64,000 bases of DNA from Marsupella aquatica (GCA_973895155.1 OZ316898.1:15314001-15378000), one strand, 5' to 3'. Counted from the first letter of the stretch, positions 1-11,909 are shown. Notes: generated by a model from the letters alone, not told the origin. Numbers and translations: made by a program.

Positions 1-1073
1 TCTCATTCACAAGTTTTCTTATTTGAAAGACCATGCACTCTATCCACAAAACATTTTTGTTACATTCTTTCAAAATACTTTTTATTTGTAATAAACTTTT
101 TTGAGTTTTAGGATTTACAACATTTTTGAAGTCAGTAAATCACCTCTTCTGTTGGCCTTTCCTAAGCTAGGGTCTCGAGCTTGGTTCTGGTCAGGTCATC
201 AGGCCAGATTTAGTCATCAATCATCTCTCATTGGCCCTCACTACAAAGTCTCATCCGCCATCGAGCTTCCCTCTCCTCCTCACTTCTCTTGTTCTCTTTT
301 TGCTTTCCTTCTACTTTCTTCTCCTTAGGCACTATTTGCCAATCCCACAACATCAAAAAACCTTCAACTAGAAACTTCAAATCCTATCATTTCTAAATCC
401 TCTTAAACAACCTTCCTTCCTCTAGTGTCCTCTTGGTCAAACAAAATCTTGACAATGAACAATTCCTATTATGGATATCGTCCCAATCACCGGGTTCCAC
501 TCTTCAAAAAATAAAATTTCTACTTCACTTACTCTACTAGAGCTCCAAAACACTAAATGCAAAGAGGCACAAGTAATACACACTTCCAATTGGAACCTCT
601 TAATTAATTCCATGAATAAGTTCATCCCTCCTCTTGGTCCAAGGCAAATGAGTTAAAGCCCATTCTTTCGGCTTCAAATAAATCAGTCCATCACTATTCA
701 CGACCAGTTTTTGTATTTCAACTTAAGATTTTCCTGGGATTTCAACTCTAAATCTTCTCTTTGTCATCTGTTTCATCATGCATGACCGACACCTTTCATT
801 TCAATTTTGTGTACCCCAAAGTTTAAAAGAAACAATATGTCCAATTGTTTCATTAAGCCAAATCAAGGTTTTCTTCCTTCCCTATTGTTTCTTGTGTGTC
901 ACGGCTTCTCATCTTTGAATCACAGCTCTATCGCACAACTCGGCATGGATGAACACAATTCCCACAACTACAGGTTTGTTCGTGGTTTGTGAGACAACAT
1001 AAGGAGCTCTCTCTGTTGTTATCATGCCGCATGAATTCCTGTTTTCATTTGTTTTGTTTTCAGTTTCCTTCTA
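1..1073. other. Left flank without a recognisable gene
   Basis: AT-rich sequence with no long open frame and no protein family I recognise. Part of it (about 190-650) matches the reverse complement of 10000-10385. It adjoins the decayed chromovirus integrase on its right. It may be another decayed repeat, but its class is not visible. Confidence 0.5.
190..650 (+). repeat. Diverged inverted repeat, left copy
   Basis: Similar along its length, with small gaps, to the reverse complement of 10000-10385. Shared landmarks include a CCAATCCCACAACA run, a GGTTCCACTC run near 495 and a CTCCAAAACA run near 545. Neither copy has terminal motifs that would name a transposon family. The left copy lies outside solo LTR A and the right copy lies inside the 8388-53542 insertion, so they are most simply two members of one repeat family. 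Confidence 0.6.
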
Positions 1074-1627
1074 TTATACAAATTTTTTTATTGTGATCAA
1101 TTCCAAAAGCTCCACCTCAAACTCCTCTGCGTCCTCCACCAACATGGCATTTGGATGCAAGACCTGATCCCGATTGGGATCGGTATCATTGACAAATTTC
1201 TTGAGCCGGCTACCATGGTAGCTTTTTCCAATGCCCATTTCCTTGGGTGTGCAACGACAATCCCTAGTGTCGGAAGACATTGTCAAACACTAGACTGACA
1301 ACCTCTTGGGCCAAAACCATTTTTGTAGTAGGCAGGATATATGCCATCTTGGAAAAACAATCTACAATTGTCAAGATTGAGAACTTTATTGTTGTGAGAC
1401 TCATGTAACCCAACAATGAAGTCCATAAAGAATGACACCCATGGCGCCATGACTACTGGTAACGGTTGTAGTAGTCCTCCTTTGTCCTATAGACCGCTTG
1501 GTTCTTTCGGCACAGTAACAACTTTGCACGTGGCAAAGAATTGATTGCTTTATGTCTGGCCAATACACATCGTGTGACATACTGCGGCATGTAGCAACTT
1601 TTCCACCATGCACTCCCAAAAGGCAAG
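1074..1627 (-). pseudogene. Gypsy chromovirus integrase remnant (3' half of a split pol)
   Basis: Read on the minus strand, this has an integrase zinc-binding region (HGGK, a YWPDIK-like segment, then Cys residues), then the start of the catalytic core (VDCFSKMAYILPTTK and DNVF). Then comes an abrupt jump to a C-terminal segment (SRLKKFVNDTDPNRDQVL). Frames shift and most of the core is deleted, so it is non-functional. The upstream half of the same pol (RT end, RNase H, the IPESLRLEVLKKYHDL linker) lies at 54289-55150. Solo LTR A and its contents separate the two halves, with a GCAAG duplication on each side. Order and strand match one original gypsy pol. Confidence 0.85.
1623..1627. repeat. 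Target-site duplication of solo LTR A, left copy (GCAAG)
   Basis: GCAAG directly before the LTR A terminus TGTGGTG. The same five bases follow its other terminus at 54284-54288. Removing LTR A and one copy brings the two halves of the chromovirus pol together. Confidence 0.9.
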
Positions 1628-1806
1628 TGTGGTGTGTCCCATGACTCTCTAAACCCAAGAACCCACCTTGAACAAGATGATTCACATCAGTTTTGCTCTT
1701 GCCAAGGCCGGTTCCGCGGCTTGTCGGCATGGGACGCTGCTAAAACATTTTTACTAACTTTTTACCCACATATACTGGACAGATCCTTCATCGGGTCATG
1801 AGATAT

Positions 1807-3651
1807 AGTCGCGGAACTCGACTACCTTAACACTTAGCTCCGACGTCGCTGACTCCAACACCGAGCTCCCTTATGGTCCAGGCCCGGATAGGCCATCCGA
1901 GGAGGACTTAGCATGGGGAGACTTGTGGGCAATGAGATGTGGCACTAGCGAAGGCAAGGAGCCAAGCTAGTGACACACACTAAGGATTTAGGCAAGCTAA
2001 GAGCTGGTCGGGTCAAGGGGAAAGGGGCCAGTCTCAAGGTCGACCATCTGGGCCCCCGGACGGACTTTGAGTTCTAAGGGGTTGAGTGTGAGCTCCTCTT
2101 GGGCCCAAGGCCAATGGAGTTGACGCCATGGGCAACGGACGCTTGGGGTGTGAGTTATGGCCCGATCCGGGTTTGGCCGATCAGGAACCCCGAGCGGCAA
2201 TGAGACCTCAGGGCCTAGGCATGAGCACTGGGTCGGTCCGATCACAACGAGCTAAGGCACTCTGCTTGCGGATGCCTACGACAAAGTTACGGGCGTTGTC
2301 AGTTGGTGGCGCGCCCAGTATGCGCGATAGGTTCCGGGTTGGAGGCCAAATGTTTAGGGACCAAAGTTGGTCCGGGGGTGGCAGGTCTCCAGAAGCATAT
2401 ATGAGGGGAGTGGTGTCTCCTTGAGGGCCAAGGGCGAGCCAAAGTCGTGAGCTCCGACAGTCGCGAGCTCCGACAGTCGCGACACTAAAGGAAAGCGCCA
2501 AACGGAAATGACAATATCTTTCCAACGGGAAGTCCGTTGGAGGACTTCTTGGGTGCGTTGGAAAGCTTTGAGTAAAGTTATATCATCAATTATCAGTCAT
2601 TTCCATCAGTCGACCTGATATCAGTCGCCACATCATCTTAGAGAGGCCGCCAAGATGCGGCACCAAAAAAAATGCGAAAAATTTGATGAAGAAAAAAAAA
2701 CTTTTTTTGAGATTTTTTTCACTATGGGTGTCCGTACCGTACGGACATCACTTCTCGGTGGGGTCGGCCGAGATGGACATGTGTCCGTACGATACAGACA
2801 CCAAATTTTGGCAAAAAAAATTTCAATGTTTTTTTTGTTTTGAAATTTTCAAGAAAAATTCCTGTTACGAGCAAACTAGAAAATCTAAAAATGTGTCATT
2901 AAAAGTCACAATTTTCAAAATAATTTAAAACATGACAATTTTTTGCTAGTGTAAGGCGATACTATTACTAGCTCTGGGCGCTAGCCAAAAAATATCGACT
3001 CACACAAAAAATTTAATATTTTTTCCCCAAAAAAATTCCCAAAAAAATTTCAAAAACTTTACCACCTGTTTGTTGTTACGAGAAATCATTTGTTGTTTGT
3101 TGTTTGCTGTTTGCTGTTACGGTGGTTATACCCGACGAAAACCGGGAGTTGGTTGCTAGAGTCGGGGCCATTATGGTCCCGGCGTGTTGGGACAAGCTTT
3201 AGGACAAGGTACACTATTTGGGCCATGAGCATGTCATGCGGTCAATTGGTGATGGATAGGTACGAGGGGGTACCCAGGCTGCGCCCAAGAAAGGAACTGC
3301 CTGGATGAATAGTGGGTGTGGGTTTTGGTTCCGGCTTATGGCATCAGGAGGACCTAATGCTAACCTATTTACCAATGTCTGTTGAGCTTGAGTTAGGATG
3401 CTAGACTTGGCAAGTTCTAGATCTTGAAGGGTTACTTACCAAGGTGTTTGGTTGCTTGTGCAGACAGTGAGGACCGTTGAGTAGCGGTTGTGTTGGAGAG
3501 CAAGTGCGGCTTCGTATGGGAGGGGCCGCTGGCAGTGCAAGGGGCACTAGGTTGCTTGCTTGAAGTATTCTGTGAAGGCATTTAGGCACCAGGGGCACTT
3601 AGACGTGAGTGTTGGGATCAGTGAGGGTGCTGGGTGGCAAGGTCCACCACT
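1807..3651. mobile_element. 1.85-kb insertion in solo LTR A, class unknown
   Basis: LTR A similarity stops at 1806 and resumes at 3652. GATAT occurs at both edges (1802-1806 and 3652-3656), which fits a 5-bp duplication. The ends are AGTCGCGGA and, inverted, AGTGGTGGA: a weak terminal inverted repeat without TG/CA ends. No protein is recognisable inside. The part near 2690-3120 is strongly A/T rich and carries a hairpin-like block. It could be a non-autonomous DNA transposon or a composite. Confidence 0.45.
2850..3125. repeat. A/T-rich MITE-like block with a CTAGC hairpin
   Basis: Contains TTTTTTGCTAG and then GCGCTAGCCAAAAAAT, able to pair as a hairpin. TTCCTGTTACGAGCAAAC lies on one side and several GTTTGCTGTTAC-like runs on the other, in inverse orientation. 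The same T-run/CTAGC/A-run core occurs in the element at 57427-57655. Exact ends and a target duplication could not be fixed. Confidence 0.35.
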
Positions 3652-3707
3652 GATATGCACCGGCCTACTCTAGGCCTTTTCGTCCTCTCTTCCCTTGGTC
3701 TCCCTTT

Positions 3708-3734
3708 AGGTATGTTTGGATTCCGCCGCCGGAA
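3708..3734 (-). promoter_or_regulatory. Conserved LTR block (TTCCGGCGGCGGAA) in LTR A
   Basis: Minus-strand TTCCGGCGGCGGAA followed by TCCAAACATACCT. The same block is at 30891-30917, 41808-41834 and, with small changes, 48699-48726. It survives in LTRs whose surroundings are strongly diverged. Its role (RNA processing, promoter or protein binding) is unknown. Confidence 0.5.
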
Positions 3735-5223
3735 TGATGCCCAATTGGCTTGGGTAGCTGCTAAGATTCCTCTCACCTCAACACATCCAACTCTGCCTGC
3801 TCCTGATCAATGACTTCACTTACTTCTTTTCTCTCCTGTAATTGATGTGGGCAATCTTTGCACAATTGATGCAACACACAACTAGAAAGATGACTCATAC
3901 TGACTAAGTTATACCGTGCAACTACGATACAAAGAGTACTTCTCATACACAAGGTCTGCGAACTAAGCCCGAAGGCCAACTCTATTCAGCTCTTAGGCAT
4001 GAGCAAACATGAATATACACAAGAGTCACTGCATAACTAACTGAGAGCGTCTTTGACTAATTGATCCCAACCTTGCTGGTGCACTAAAAACTTGCTTAAT
4101 AAGAAGGCCTGAAGTCCCAGATGCACAAGTTTTTATCTTGGCAGCGCACCTACCTATTTCCTTGCTACGTAAGCCAAATCTACCTCTAATTGGAATCTAC
4201 CTATGTACAACAGGGCAAGAGCACAAGTGTTGCCCTTACAAGTGGATCCGCAATCTCACTAATCTAAGTGTCAGGGCCGCTTCTTGGCCCTGATCCTAAT
4301 CATAAATTTGGAGGTCCACGCCCGCTCTGTCCACTCACGCCTCCTACCTCCATGTCCGCCCTCCCTAAAAGAAATGGCGCTCCTCCACCGTCATGACGCT
4401 GGTGGCTGGCCCTCAATGGACGCCCCCAATCCTTCCTTGCCTACCAATGTAGGCGTCCCGTCCTTTGACAGATTACCCACTCCTGACTAGGTCAACCCAT
4501 CCTCGGCGTGACCGGGCCCCACTCCTACCTCGGCTTTTGCTTCTCCAGCTTCTGCTCCCCTGGCTTCTACTCCCTCAATTTATAATAGTGGTGGGTCCGC
4601 CCCGGTGGCTTTGACACTGTCAGTCTTGGAATTGGCCATCTTGCCATAGTGGTCCTCCTCATAGGCTCGTCCTATGAGTCGGGTTGTCTTGTCCTCCCAA
4701 GATTGCGGTTGATACCAATCAATGATTGGCCACGTTGAGTCAGTGCTCGTCATAGCCTCACCCAGCTGGTCTTCTGGGCCTACCTCTAAGACTGCCACTT
4801 TGACAGCCACTACCTCACATAAGACTGGTGCCATGCTTTCTACCTCAACCACGGTGGCCTGAGGGACCGTGTTGCTCCCTAACCTGGAAGGTTTTTGCTT
4901 CTTCTTGTCCTTCCCTTCCATGGCAGCCGATGCCTTCCCCTTGCCACTTACTTTTGATAAGGGTGAGGATTCCTCGGCTTGTCTCTCGATCAGTACCACG
5001 CTCTACAACCTTGTTGTTGCCACCGGGGGTCCATTTGTTATTGCTTGTCGATTGAACTCCTCAGACAAATTTCTTCAGCCGCTCAATTTGGTTGTCTGCC
5101 CACCTCTGCAAGTTCTCTCATTTACGCATGGCATCCTCTAACTCTTTCTGGGTCTTGTCTAAATTCCCCTTGAGCTTTCTCCAACTCCTTCAGGTTGTCG
5201 TCCAACTCCTTCCGTAAGGCCGC

Positions 5224-6570
5224 TGTCAAGATAATTCAATTATTCATGATGAAATCATTATCACTAAGTATATTATTTAGTATATAGGTTAGGTTTATAT
5301 TTTGTTACAAAGTAAGTTCTAAATAGTTTGACTATTACTTATGTGCATGCAAGGTAAGCAACTATGCAAACCACAAAATGCATGCACAAATTGTTTTATT
5401 TACATGCATTAGACTTTGTTTTATGTGCATGCAAGGTGAACAAATGTGCAAGCCACAAGGTGCATGCACAAATTGTTTTATTTGCATGTATTAGTTTTTT
5501 AATGCGCATGCAAGGTGAGCAAATGTGCAAGCCACAAGGTGTATGCACAAGTTATTTTATGCGCATGCAAGATGAGCAAATGTTCAAGCCACAAGAGGCA
5601 TGCACAAATTATTTTATGCGCATGCAAGGTGAGCAAATATGCAAGCCACAAGGTGCATGCATGCACAAATTGTTTTAGGTGTATGCATTAGTCATTTTAC
5701 TTGCATGCATCATTTGTTTTGATTGCAATAATACACAATTCCTACGTTGGATATGTGTCACTTGATTTTCATCCAAGCGTTTGGGCGTAATCCATGCCCT
5801 CTTGGATTCAATATAAATAAAGTGGTGAGGGGCACTCTCTCCTCATTCCCATATTTTGATAATTTTTGTGTCGAAGCGATCATCTTTTCTTCTCTCATCT
5901 TTCTTTTCTATTCTTTGCCTTATGTACATAGTAGTGGGGCATCCTTTGGCCCGGATAGCAAAAAAATGAGTGATAGACTTATAGATGGGACCTTAGGGAA
6001 CAAGGTCTTTTTGGGGACTTAGGGGTGGGGCATCCTTTCGCCCAGATAGCAAAGAAACAAGAAAGTCATTATGAATCCAGGAGGAAGAGATATCCCTAAT
6101 CTTCCCCTTTGTAACCCATTTTGGGTTAGAGTCCATCTTTTAGACAAGCCATCCATGAGGCAACAATTAACTTATCACTTTGGAGCTCAATTTATAACTG
6201 TTGTTATGAGTTCTAATGAGCCAATAGTATACCCAGTGGTGTCTTACCGAGAGCAGTGGGAGTGCATTATCTTTATCCTTTATTAAAGTCATGGATCTAA
6301 ATAGGAGTCCAGATGACATTCCTAATTCATTTTCTCTTGGAGATATTAGGATCGTATGTTGTAGAAAAAATAGTTTCCAAGATATGTTGATCCGCAAGTA
6401 TGGTGAAGTAGAATTTAATAGTATATTAGTTTCACCGAAACCTTTTTTAATACCCACTACCCTTTTTACAAAAGTTATCATTTTGGTTTTAGTGTAGAAC
6501 TTATGGGCATACAAGGTTGACTTCATAAGAGCCAACATGCTCATACCAGAAAACACGATCACCTGAACAC
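5224..6570. mobile_element. 1.35-kb TG...CA insertion (solo-LTR-like) in LTR A
   Basis: Starts TGTCAAG and ends GAACA, with CCGC on both sides (5220-5223 and 6571-6574). The disrupted coding frame of LTR A is restored exactly when the insert and one CCGC are removed. The TG/CA ends suggest an LTR, but four bases is a short duplication for one. No protein is recognised. It carries a TATAAATAAA-like run near 5812 and the tandem repeat at 5341-5720. Confidence 0.6.
5341..5720. repeat. Tandem repeat with GCATGCAAGGTGAGCAA units
   Basis: Five to six imperfect copies built from GCATGCAAGGTGAGCAA, GTGCAAGCCACAAGGTGCA and a CAAATTGTTTTA-type tail, period varying from about 45 to 65 bases. It lies wholly inside the 5224-6570 insertion. 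The units are adjacent and vary in length, so this is a minisatellite. Confidence 0.8.
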
Positions 6571-8750
6571 CGCCCTCTCCTCCTTGGTTGCTTACAGCTC
6601 TGCATTGAGCTCATGCACGACTTCAAACTCTATCTTATTCATCTTCTCGTAGGTTTGGTCAAGCATGTCATCCTTCTTACGCAGGTTGGCTTGAAAGTTG
6701 GCCAACATGGTGTCGAGGTCCTCCTTCAACTTATCAATGCTTCTGTAGGCCTCATCCAAGTTGTCCTTTTTTTATGGAGGGCCGTGCGGAATTCTTTAAT
6801 CTCCTCCTTTAGTGCCCGCTCCTTCCTCAGAGCTTTGATCATGGTTTTGTTGACGATCGTTAGGTGAGTAGCCTCTGCGTCTTTAAGCTTCTACTTCCAC
6901 TTCTCCTTCTCCTTGAGAGCCTCGGCCAAATGCCCTTGGGTCTGGGCAAGTTTATTCTTGATTAACTGGTTATCAGCCTTGGCCGTATCTAATTGCCCTT
7001 GCATGATGTTTATCTCATGCCTCCTAAACTGCAACTCATGTTGAGCTTGCTTGGTTGCTTTTGGATCTCCAGCCTTGGCTTCCTTCTCTCTAAGCCGCCA
7101 AATGACCTCCTCCTTCATACTCTCCAAGGCCAGTGCTTCCTCCAACTGGCTCTTCTCCAACCTCTCCCTATTGAGAAAGGGCCCCAACTCTAACTCGTCA
7201 CCAAAGACTTCGAGGGCGAGTAATTCGCACATCCTCTTGTACTCCAAGACTCTGGAACGTGCATAGGTGAAGTGGTTAGGAGATGCCCACATCTCCCAAC
7301 GCGGCCTTTGTTCCCAAGTAGTCCTCCAAATCTTGCCAAATGTGGGCAAGGGCCCAACTTGGTCCTTTGCAAGCCGCCGAATGTCCTTTGGCCATCCTCT
7401 ACTTGGCAAATTCTTCTCCTTGGCTAGGGTTGCCCTCTTTAGATCTCGGAGTTGCTCCTGCAACTCTTTGTTGGCCTGTTTTCTCCCATTGTAATTCAGA
7501 GGAGGGACGTTTGGTGGGGGAGACTCTGGGCTTCTCTGCTGTTGCAGGTCCCCACGCACCACTCTTGGAAGTGTGGGAATGAAACGGCCATAGGTCCGCA
7601 CCCCTGGTACCAAACAATCTGACCCATAGCCAAAGTCATCCTCGTTGTATTCCTCCATGCCCTCCCTTCGGCCTGGAGTATTGGTGCCTATGGATCCTCT
7701 CTTGGGCTAGCTTCGAATGCGGCATCCTGTCGGGAATTGTGCATGTGTGCGATTCTCTCCTCCGGCTCCCACACCCGCCTTCCTCTCTCCTCATCATGAC
7801 TTGGAACCTTGGGCCCTTGTCCCTTGGATTCTGGTCTTGAGGCTCCCATGTACATTCGCACCCCTGGCTCATCTTCCGTCTTCCTTCTCATTACGCCCCT
7901 GAAAAACGGATCTGCTCTAGTGGGTCTTCTGGTTCCTCCCTCCCCAACCATGCCCTGTACCGGTGCCTCTACTACCATTGCTATCTTTGCCTTATAGATC
8001 ATCTGCAACAGGCTTTGCATGGCCGGTTGCTGCATCGGCATGGGTTCCAGCATTGGCCTAAAGATCTGAGATATCATGGGGCTGCCTGGTGGTTCGGGAT
8101 TCCTTGTTGCCGACATCGGCTCCGGCTCCTCCTCTGGTGCCCTTGCCTGTAGGGGGAGTGTTGGTGCAAAGGTCTGGCTCCAGGCATACCGGCATAACAA
8201 CAGCATGTGATAACCAAGCCAAGATATGCTCCCTTGGGCTACCACTTGTTGTTCCTCTTTCAAGATCTTCTTTAGTTGGGCGAGGAGGTATCCATTGTAG
8301 TCCCGGCTTGGGTTTGGCCTCTCTGCCAGGTAAACCTGTGCCTTGCCAATCTCCGGTCTTTGCAGGTTACAATGCATTGTCACCCGCTGTCGTTGGGATG
8401 GAAAATAAAGGGAGGGAAGTGAAAACCTTGTTTTTGAGTTGGAGGTATTTGGTGATGGTTTGTGAATTGGAAGAGACTTTACTTTAAGAAGAAAACTGTA
8501 ATATGACAAAAGAAGAATAGAAGGGAACAGAGATTACCTTTGGTTAGGAGAACTTTAAGGCAATTATTGTGGTAGTGACATGTGGTGGCATGGGAGGATT
8601 CAAAATTGATAAGGACATTGAGCACATGGCAGTTGAGGCGCGGAGGTTAGAGAGGACTTCAGGGAGGTCAATGAAACGGGCCGGGCATTTATAGATGGAA
8701 GAGAGGGATTGGCTGAGGGGATGTGAATGGTAAGGAAATCGGGGAGATCG

Positions 8751-8840
8751 AGAGGAGATCGTGGTCATTGGAAGAATTTTCTTTTTGTGTGTGGAACTCA
8801 AGGCTGGAATGAAGTGAATAGATTTTGTTTTTCAGTGAAG
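8751..8840 (+). repeat. Direct repeat, copy 1
   Basis: Begins GAGGAGATCGTGGTCATTG and runs through CTCAAGGCTGGAATGAAGTG to TTCAGTGAAGG. A near copy is at 9464-9550. No coding content. Confidence 0.7.
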
Positions 8841-9463
8841 GAAAGCGGATGGAATTGTGGTGATTGCACGGAAGTTTTTCAGTGAAGGAAAAGAAAGCGT
8901 CTAGTTCAAAGACGATGGAGGAGAAAACTTAAGTGTAAATCGGTGACAATGCTGAGACTAAGATCGTGCAACCAAGATTATCTAAAAGCTAAGACTTGAG
9001 GACTTAAGATCAAGCATGATGGAGTATGGACCCGAGAAACGGAAAGGAGTTCAGTGGCAATAAGGGAACTGGAGTCAAAGGGCGTTTGTTGTTGTTTAAA
9101 TGGAGAAGATTGAATCCTTTTTTGGGGCTGCTGGAGAGGATCAAAAAGGGGAGGGGTTAAGGATGAGAAAGAGGGATTGTAGTGAAGTTAATTTTGGAAT
9201 TCAGGCGAACTGAAGACAGAGGCAAAGAGAAAAGCGTAATAGCACTTGTGAGGAAGAGAAACTTTGGTACAAGAAGAGCGAGTGCTGATCAAACACACAA
9301 GTTGCTAGGCCCATAATGAAAAGCTCTGAAACAAGGAAACTACTGATAGCCCAACTTGGTACAATTTGAAGATTTATGTGGAGTTAGTGATACAAAAGAC
9401 TGTTGGGTATGCATTCAACATAAGCGCTTCTGAACTAGAGTGCAAGTAAGGAGAGATTGAATG

Positions 9464-9550
9464 AGAGGAGATCGTTGTCATTGAAAGTATTTGTTTTTTG
9501 TGTGTGAAACTCAAGGCTGGAAGGAAGTGAATGGAAATTTTCAGTGAAGG
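9464..9550 (+). repeat. Direct repeat, copy 2
   Basis: Near copy of 8751-8840 (GAGGAGATCGTTGTCATTG ... CTCAAGGCTGGAAGGAAGTG ... TTCAGTGAAGG), about 715 bases downstream. Confidence 0.7.
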
Positions 9551-9999
9551 CGGATGTTGAAGCTATGAAGGGCGAGAGTGATAAGAGATTTCAAAATGTG
9601 CTTGGAAAAAAAAGGAGTTTGGGGATGGAACCGGGTAAGAGCGAGATGAAGAGAGAAGAATGAATTTTTTGAATGTTGCGGAAGAAAAAAGAATTAGCTG
9701 CCAAACGCTGCGAACGTGAATAGGAAGAGGACAAAGTGTGTTTTCTTCACCTTTTTCTGAAGAACGATGGTGTCAAGAGGGTCCCTAAATTTACCTGAAA
9801 GCTTCCAAAAAGAAATGAAGAAAATGAGTGGGCATGAAATTGCGCGTGGATAAGAGGACCGGATAAGGCTATGGTTCAAAGGCTTTAAGGATTGAAAACA
9901 AAGGAACGACATTGAGAGACAAAGGTCATGGAATGGAGGTTGAAAGTATCACATCAAAAGTTTTATTTTACTAAAAGAGACCATGAGGTGCTGCAAAGA

Positions 10000-10385
10000 G
10001 GAGAAATGAGCCATTTATGAAATTAATCAAGAAATTTCAGTTAGAAATATGGATCACTCAGACCACTTTAGATTTGATGTTTTGGAGCTTTAGTAGTGAC
10101 TTTGAAATAAGGAAATTATCTTCTTTTGATGAGTGGAACCTGGTGATTTGATCAATTTTTAGATTAGGAACTGTCCGTTGCCATGGGATTTGAAGATTCT
10201 GGCCGTAGGTTTTTCTTGTTGTGGGATTGGAAAGTTGAGACAAAGAGGAGAGGGCTTGAAGAAGAGGCTCGAGAAGTGAAGAAGAGAGATGAAGACAAAA
10301 GGGAGGCTCATCGGCGAATGAGGCTCTGTAGCAAATGTCTAGGCAAAACAATTGACGACTGACCTGATGAACTGAGACTGACCTG
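10000..10385 (-). repeat. Diverged inverted repeat, right copy
   Basis: Its reverse complement aligns with 190-650. On the minus strand it has an open stretch of about 97 codons that matches no family I know and is not conserved as a frame in the left copy. Confidence 0.6.
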
Positions 10386-10740
10386 AGCTGAGATGACGTC
10401 GGAAATGTAGAGTTTGAGACAACTTCAATCCAAAGAAATAAATAAGTGGCTTACCCATTAAAATTGATTGTAACTTTTGAGTTTAAAAATGAAATGGATG
10501 TTAAATCAAAATGAATGGATGAAAGTAATTTATTTAAAAAGTTTTTCATTCGAACTAAGCTTAAAAGAGGATTTTGTTTTGTATAGAGAACTGACGGAGC
10601 TGAACTGGGCTAAAGTTCTCTGGTTTTGTGTTGGGTGGGTCTTTGGATTGCCATTGATGGTCGATCTTGCTACTGGGAACTGATTGCTTCTACCTCCAAA
10701 ATGGAGGTTCTCATTGCTATCTTTTGACACCTTTTTTTGA

Positions 10741-11203
10741 TCATTGGCCGTTGTAACGCGGTGGACTCGCGCGATAACCTAGATTAGGTCCCAAAGTACT
10801 TAAGTAATCATAGCAAAGGTTTATAGGGTTTAAGTGCTTTGCTTACACATTGGTTTCTATAAGCGGTGAGACTATAGCTCATTTCTCGGGTAACAGGGTA
10901 TTTTGTTTGCTCCGACCGCGTTTCTCTTGCCGTGGCATCAGTATTGAACGATCACGTAGAACAAGGGGAGATTGGTGCGGATCACGCTGTGGTAGCTGCG
11001 ATTCTTGTCATTTCTGGTGAGCCCTTGCCTTCTCCCTCGAAGATCCCTGCTTTTAAGCTTGCGCTTTGACGTACTCATTCACATAAGAATTCTGAATTTT
11101 ACACCAATTCTATAGTGCCATTCCCTTCATAACCTTTCCTTTTCTTGCTGGAATCAGGGTCTCTCTATCACGTGCCTCATACCCCTATCTTGGGTGATAT
11201 ATT
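10741..11203 (+). other. Probable LINE 5' leader
   Basis: Non-coding stretch directly before the LINE ORF1 start at 11204, unlike the purine-rich sequence to its left. Assigned to the LINE only by position. Confidence 0.35.
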
Positions 11204-11891
11204 ATGGCATATCCATCTCGTAACTCGATGGCCTCTGGAGGTCGGGGAGCTCTTATGTCGGGCCCAGCCTATCTCCATGAGGTGAAGCTCAACGTGACGC
11301 AGCTCAACGCGATGCTGAAGGTGGAGCCGGACATTGGCTGGATCCCAGGTCAAATGCCCATCAAACACCCCCTGTTCATGAGCTTGCTTTACCCCTCTAG
11401 TCATCACCTCATGAGGGGAGCTACTTTGGCCAAGACGTCCGCTCTAATTCGGCCAACATTTCGCGCCTGCCTCCACGGGGGTCAACTGCTCCTGGTCACG
11501 ACTCTGAACCAATTCAGAGTTGGTTCGGTCTGAGGCCTACACGGAACCACACTAATGGATTTTTGCGTTGGGATTCCAAGCAAGCCCCTCCTGAGGTATC
11601 AATGGATGCTTTGGAAGGTTGCAAGGCACCTACTTATGGCGATTTCCATAGAGAGGACATTGGCAAAAGGATGGGTCCAGAGGAGTAGGATACACACATG
11701 GATGATTGGCAGGAGACTGAATCTCAGGCTTGCAAACGCGAACGGACCGCTGCTCACCTCAAGATGGAGGAGGCAGAGGCGTGCATCCCCCTTCTGTGAC
11801 AAATTTCAAATCTCACTATCCAGGATTGGCCATCTAAACTACATACCACTATTCAATGGTCCCTTGAAGAGGCTGCTGAAACAGTGACCAA
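11204..11891 (+). pseudogene. LINE ORF1, N-terminal piece
   Basis: Starts with an ATG at 11204 (MAYPSRNSMASGGRG). The frame breaks near 11530 and resumes in another frame (segments VSMDALEGCKAPTYGDFHRE and MDDWQETESQACKRE) with a stop near 11690. It runs to 11891, where the CACTA element interrupts it; the frame continues at 44081 after one CAA is dropped. Plant LINE ORF1 proteins act as nucleic-acid-binding partners of ORF2. The assignment rests mainly on the DUF4283-like and CCHC parts further on. Confidence 0.65.
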
Positions 11892-11909
11892 CACTAGTAG
11901 AAACCGGGG
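11892..11909 (+). repeat. CACTA left terminal inverted repeat
   Basis: CACTAGTAGAAACCGGGG, the exact reverse complement of 44063-44080. CAA precedes it (11889-11891). Confidence 0.97.

Larger units (their letters stand above)
4391..8387 (-). pseudogene. Decayed LTR-encoded protein in LTR A, middle and C-terminal part
   Basis: Minus strand. Starting at 8387 it matches the LTR protein of 37500-41156 from its VTMHCNL segment on: AEIGKAQVYLAERP-type region, GYGSD...VPGVRT segment, coiled coil (DELELGPF, HEINIMQGQLDTAKADNQ), then the KVSGKGK...KKKQKPS nuclear-localisation-like segment. The stop near 4391 is at the equivalent place. A 1.35-kb insertion (5224-6570) interrupts it; without that insertion the reading frame is continuous. 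A frameshift near 7690 and a stop near 6890 disable it. The N-terminal part of the same frame lies at 53543-54165. The family is otherwise undescribed here beyond its resemblance to plant-transposon proteins. Confidence 0.82.
8388..10740. other. Unassigned left part of the 45-kb insertion in LTR A
   Basis: LTR A similarity stops at 8387 and resumes near 53543, with CCGC at both edges. This stretch is purine-rich on the plus strand. It has no convincing gene, two direct repeats (8751-8840 and 9464-9550), and a part (10000-10385) inverted with respect to 190-650. It may belong to the element that carried the LINE in, or be a separate decayed repeat. Confidence 0.45.

Noticed and set aside
5341-5720. 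CRISPR-like array
   Set aside because: Units are adjacent, of variable length and imperfect, with no unique spacers, in plant DNA: a minisatellite.
9694-9912. Small minus-strand frame in the unassigned block
   Set aside because: No domain, no conserved partner frame and A/T-driven composition; not supported as a gene.
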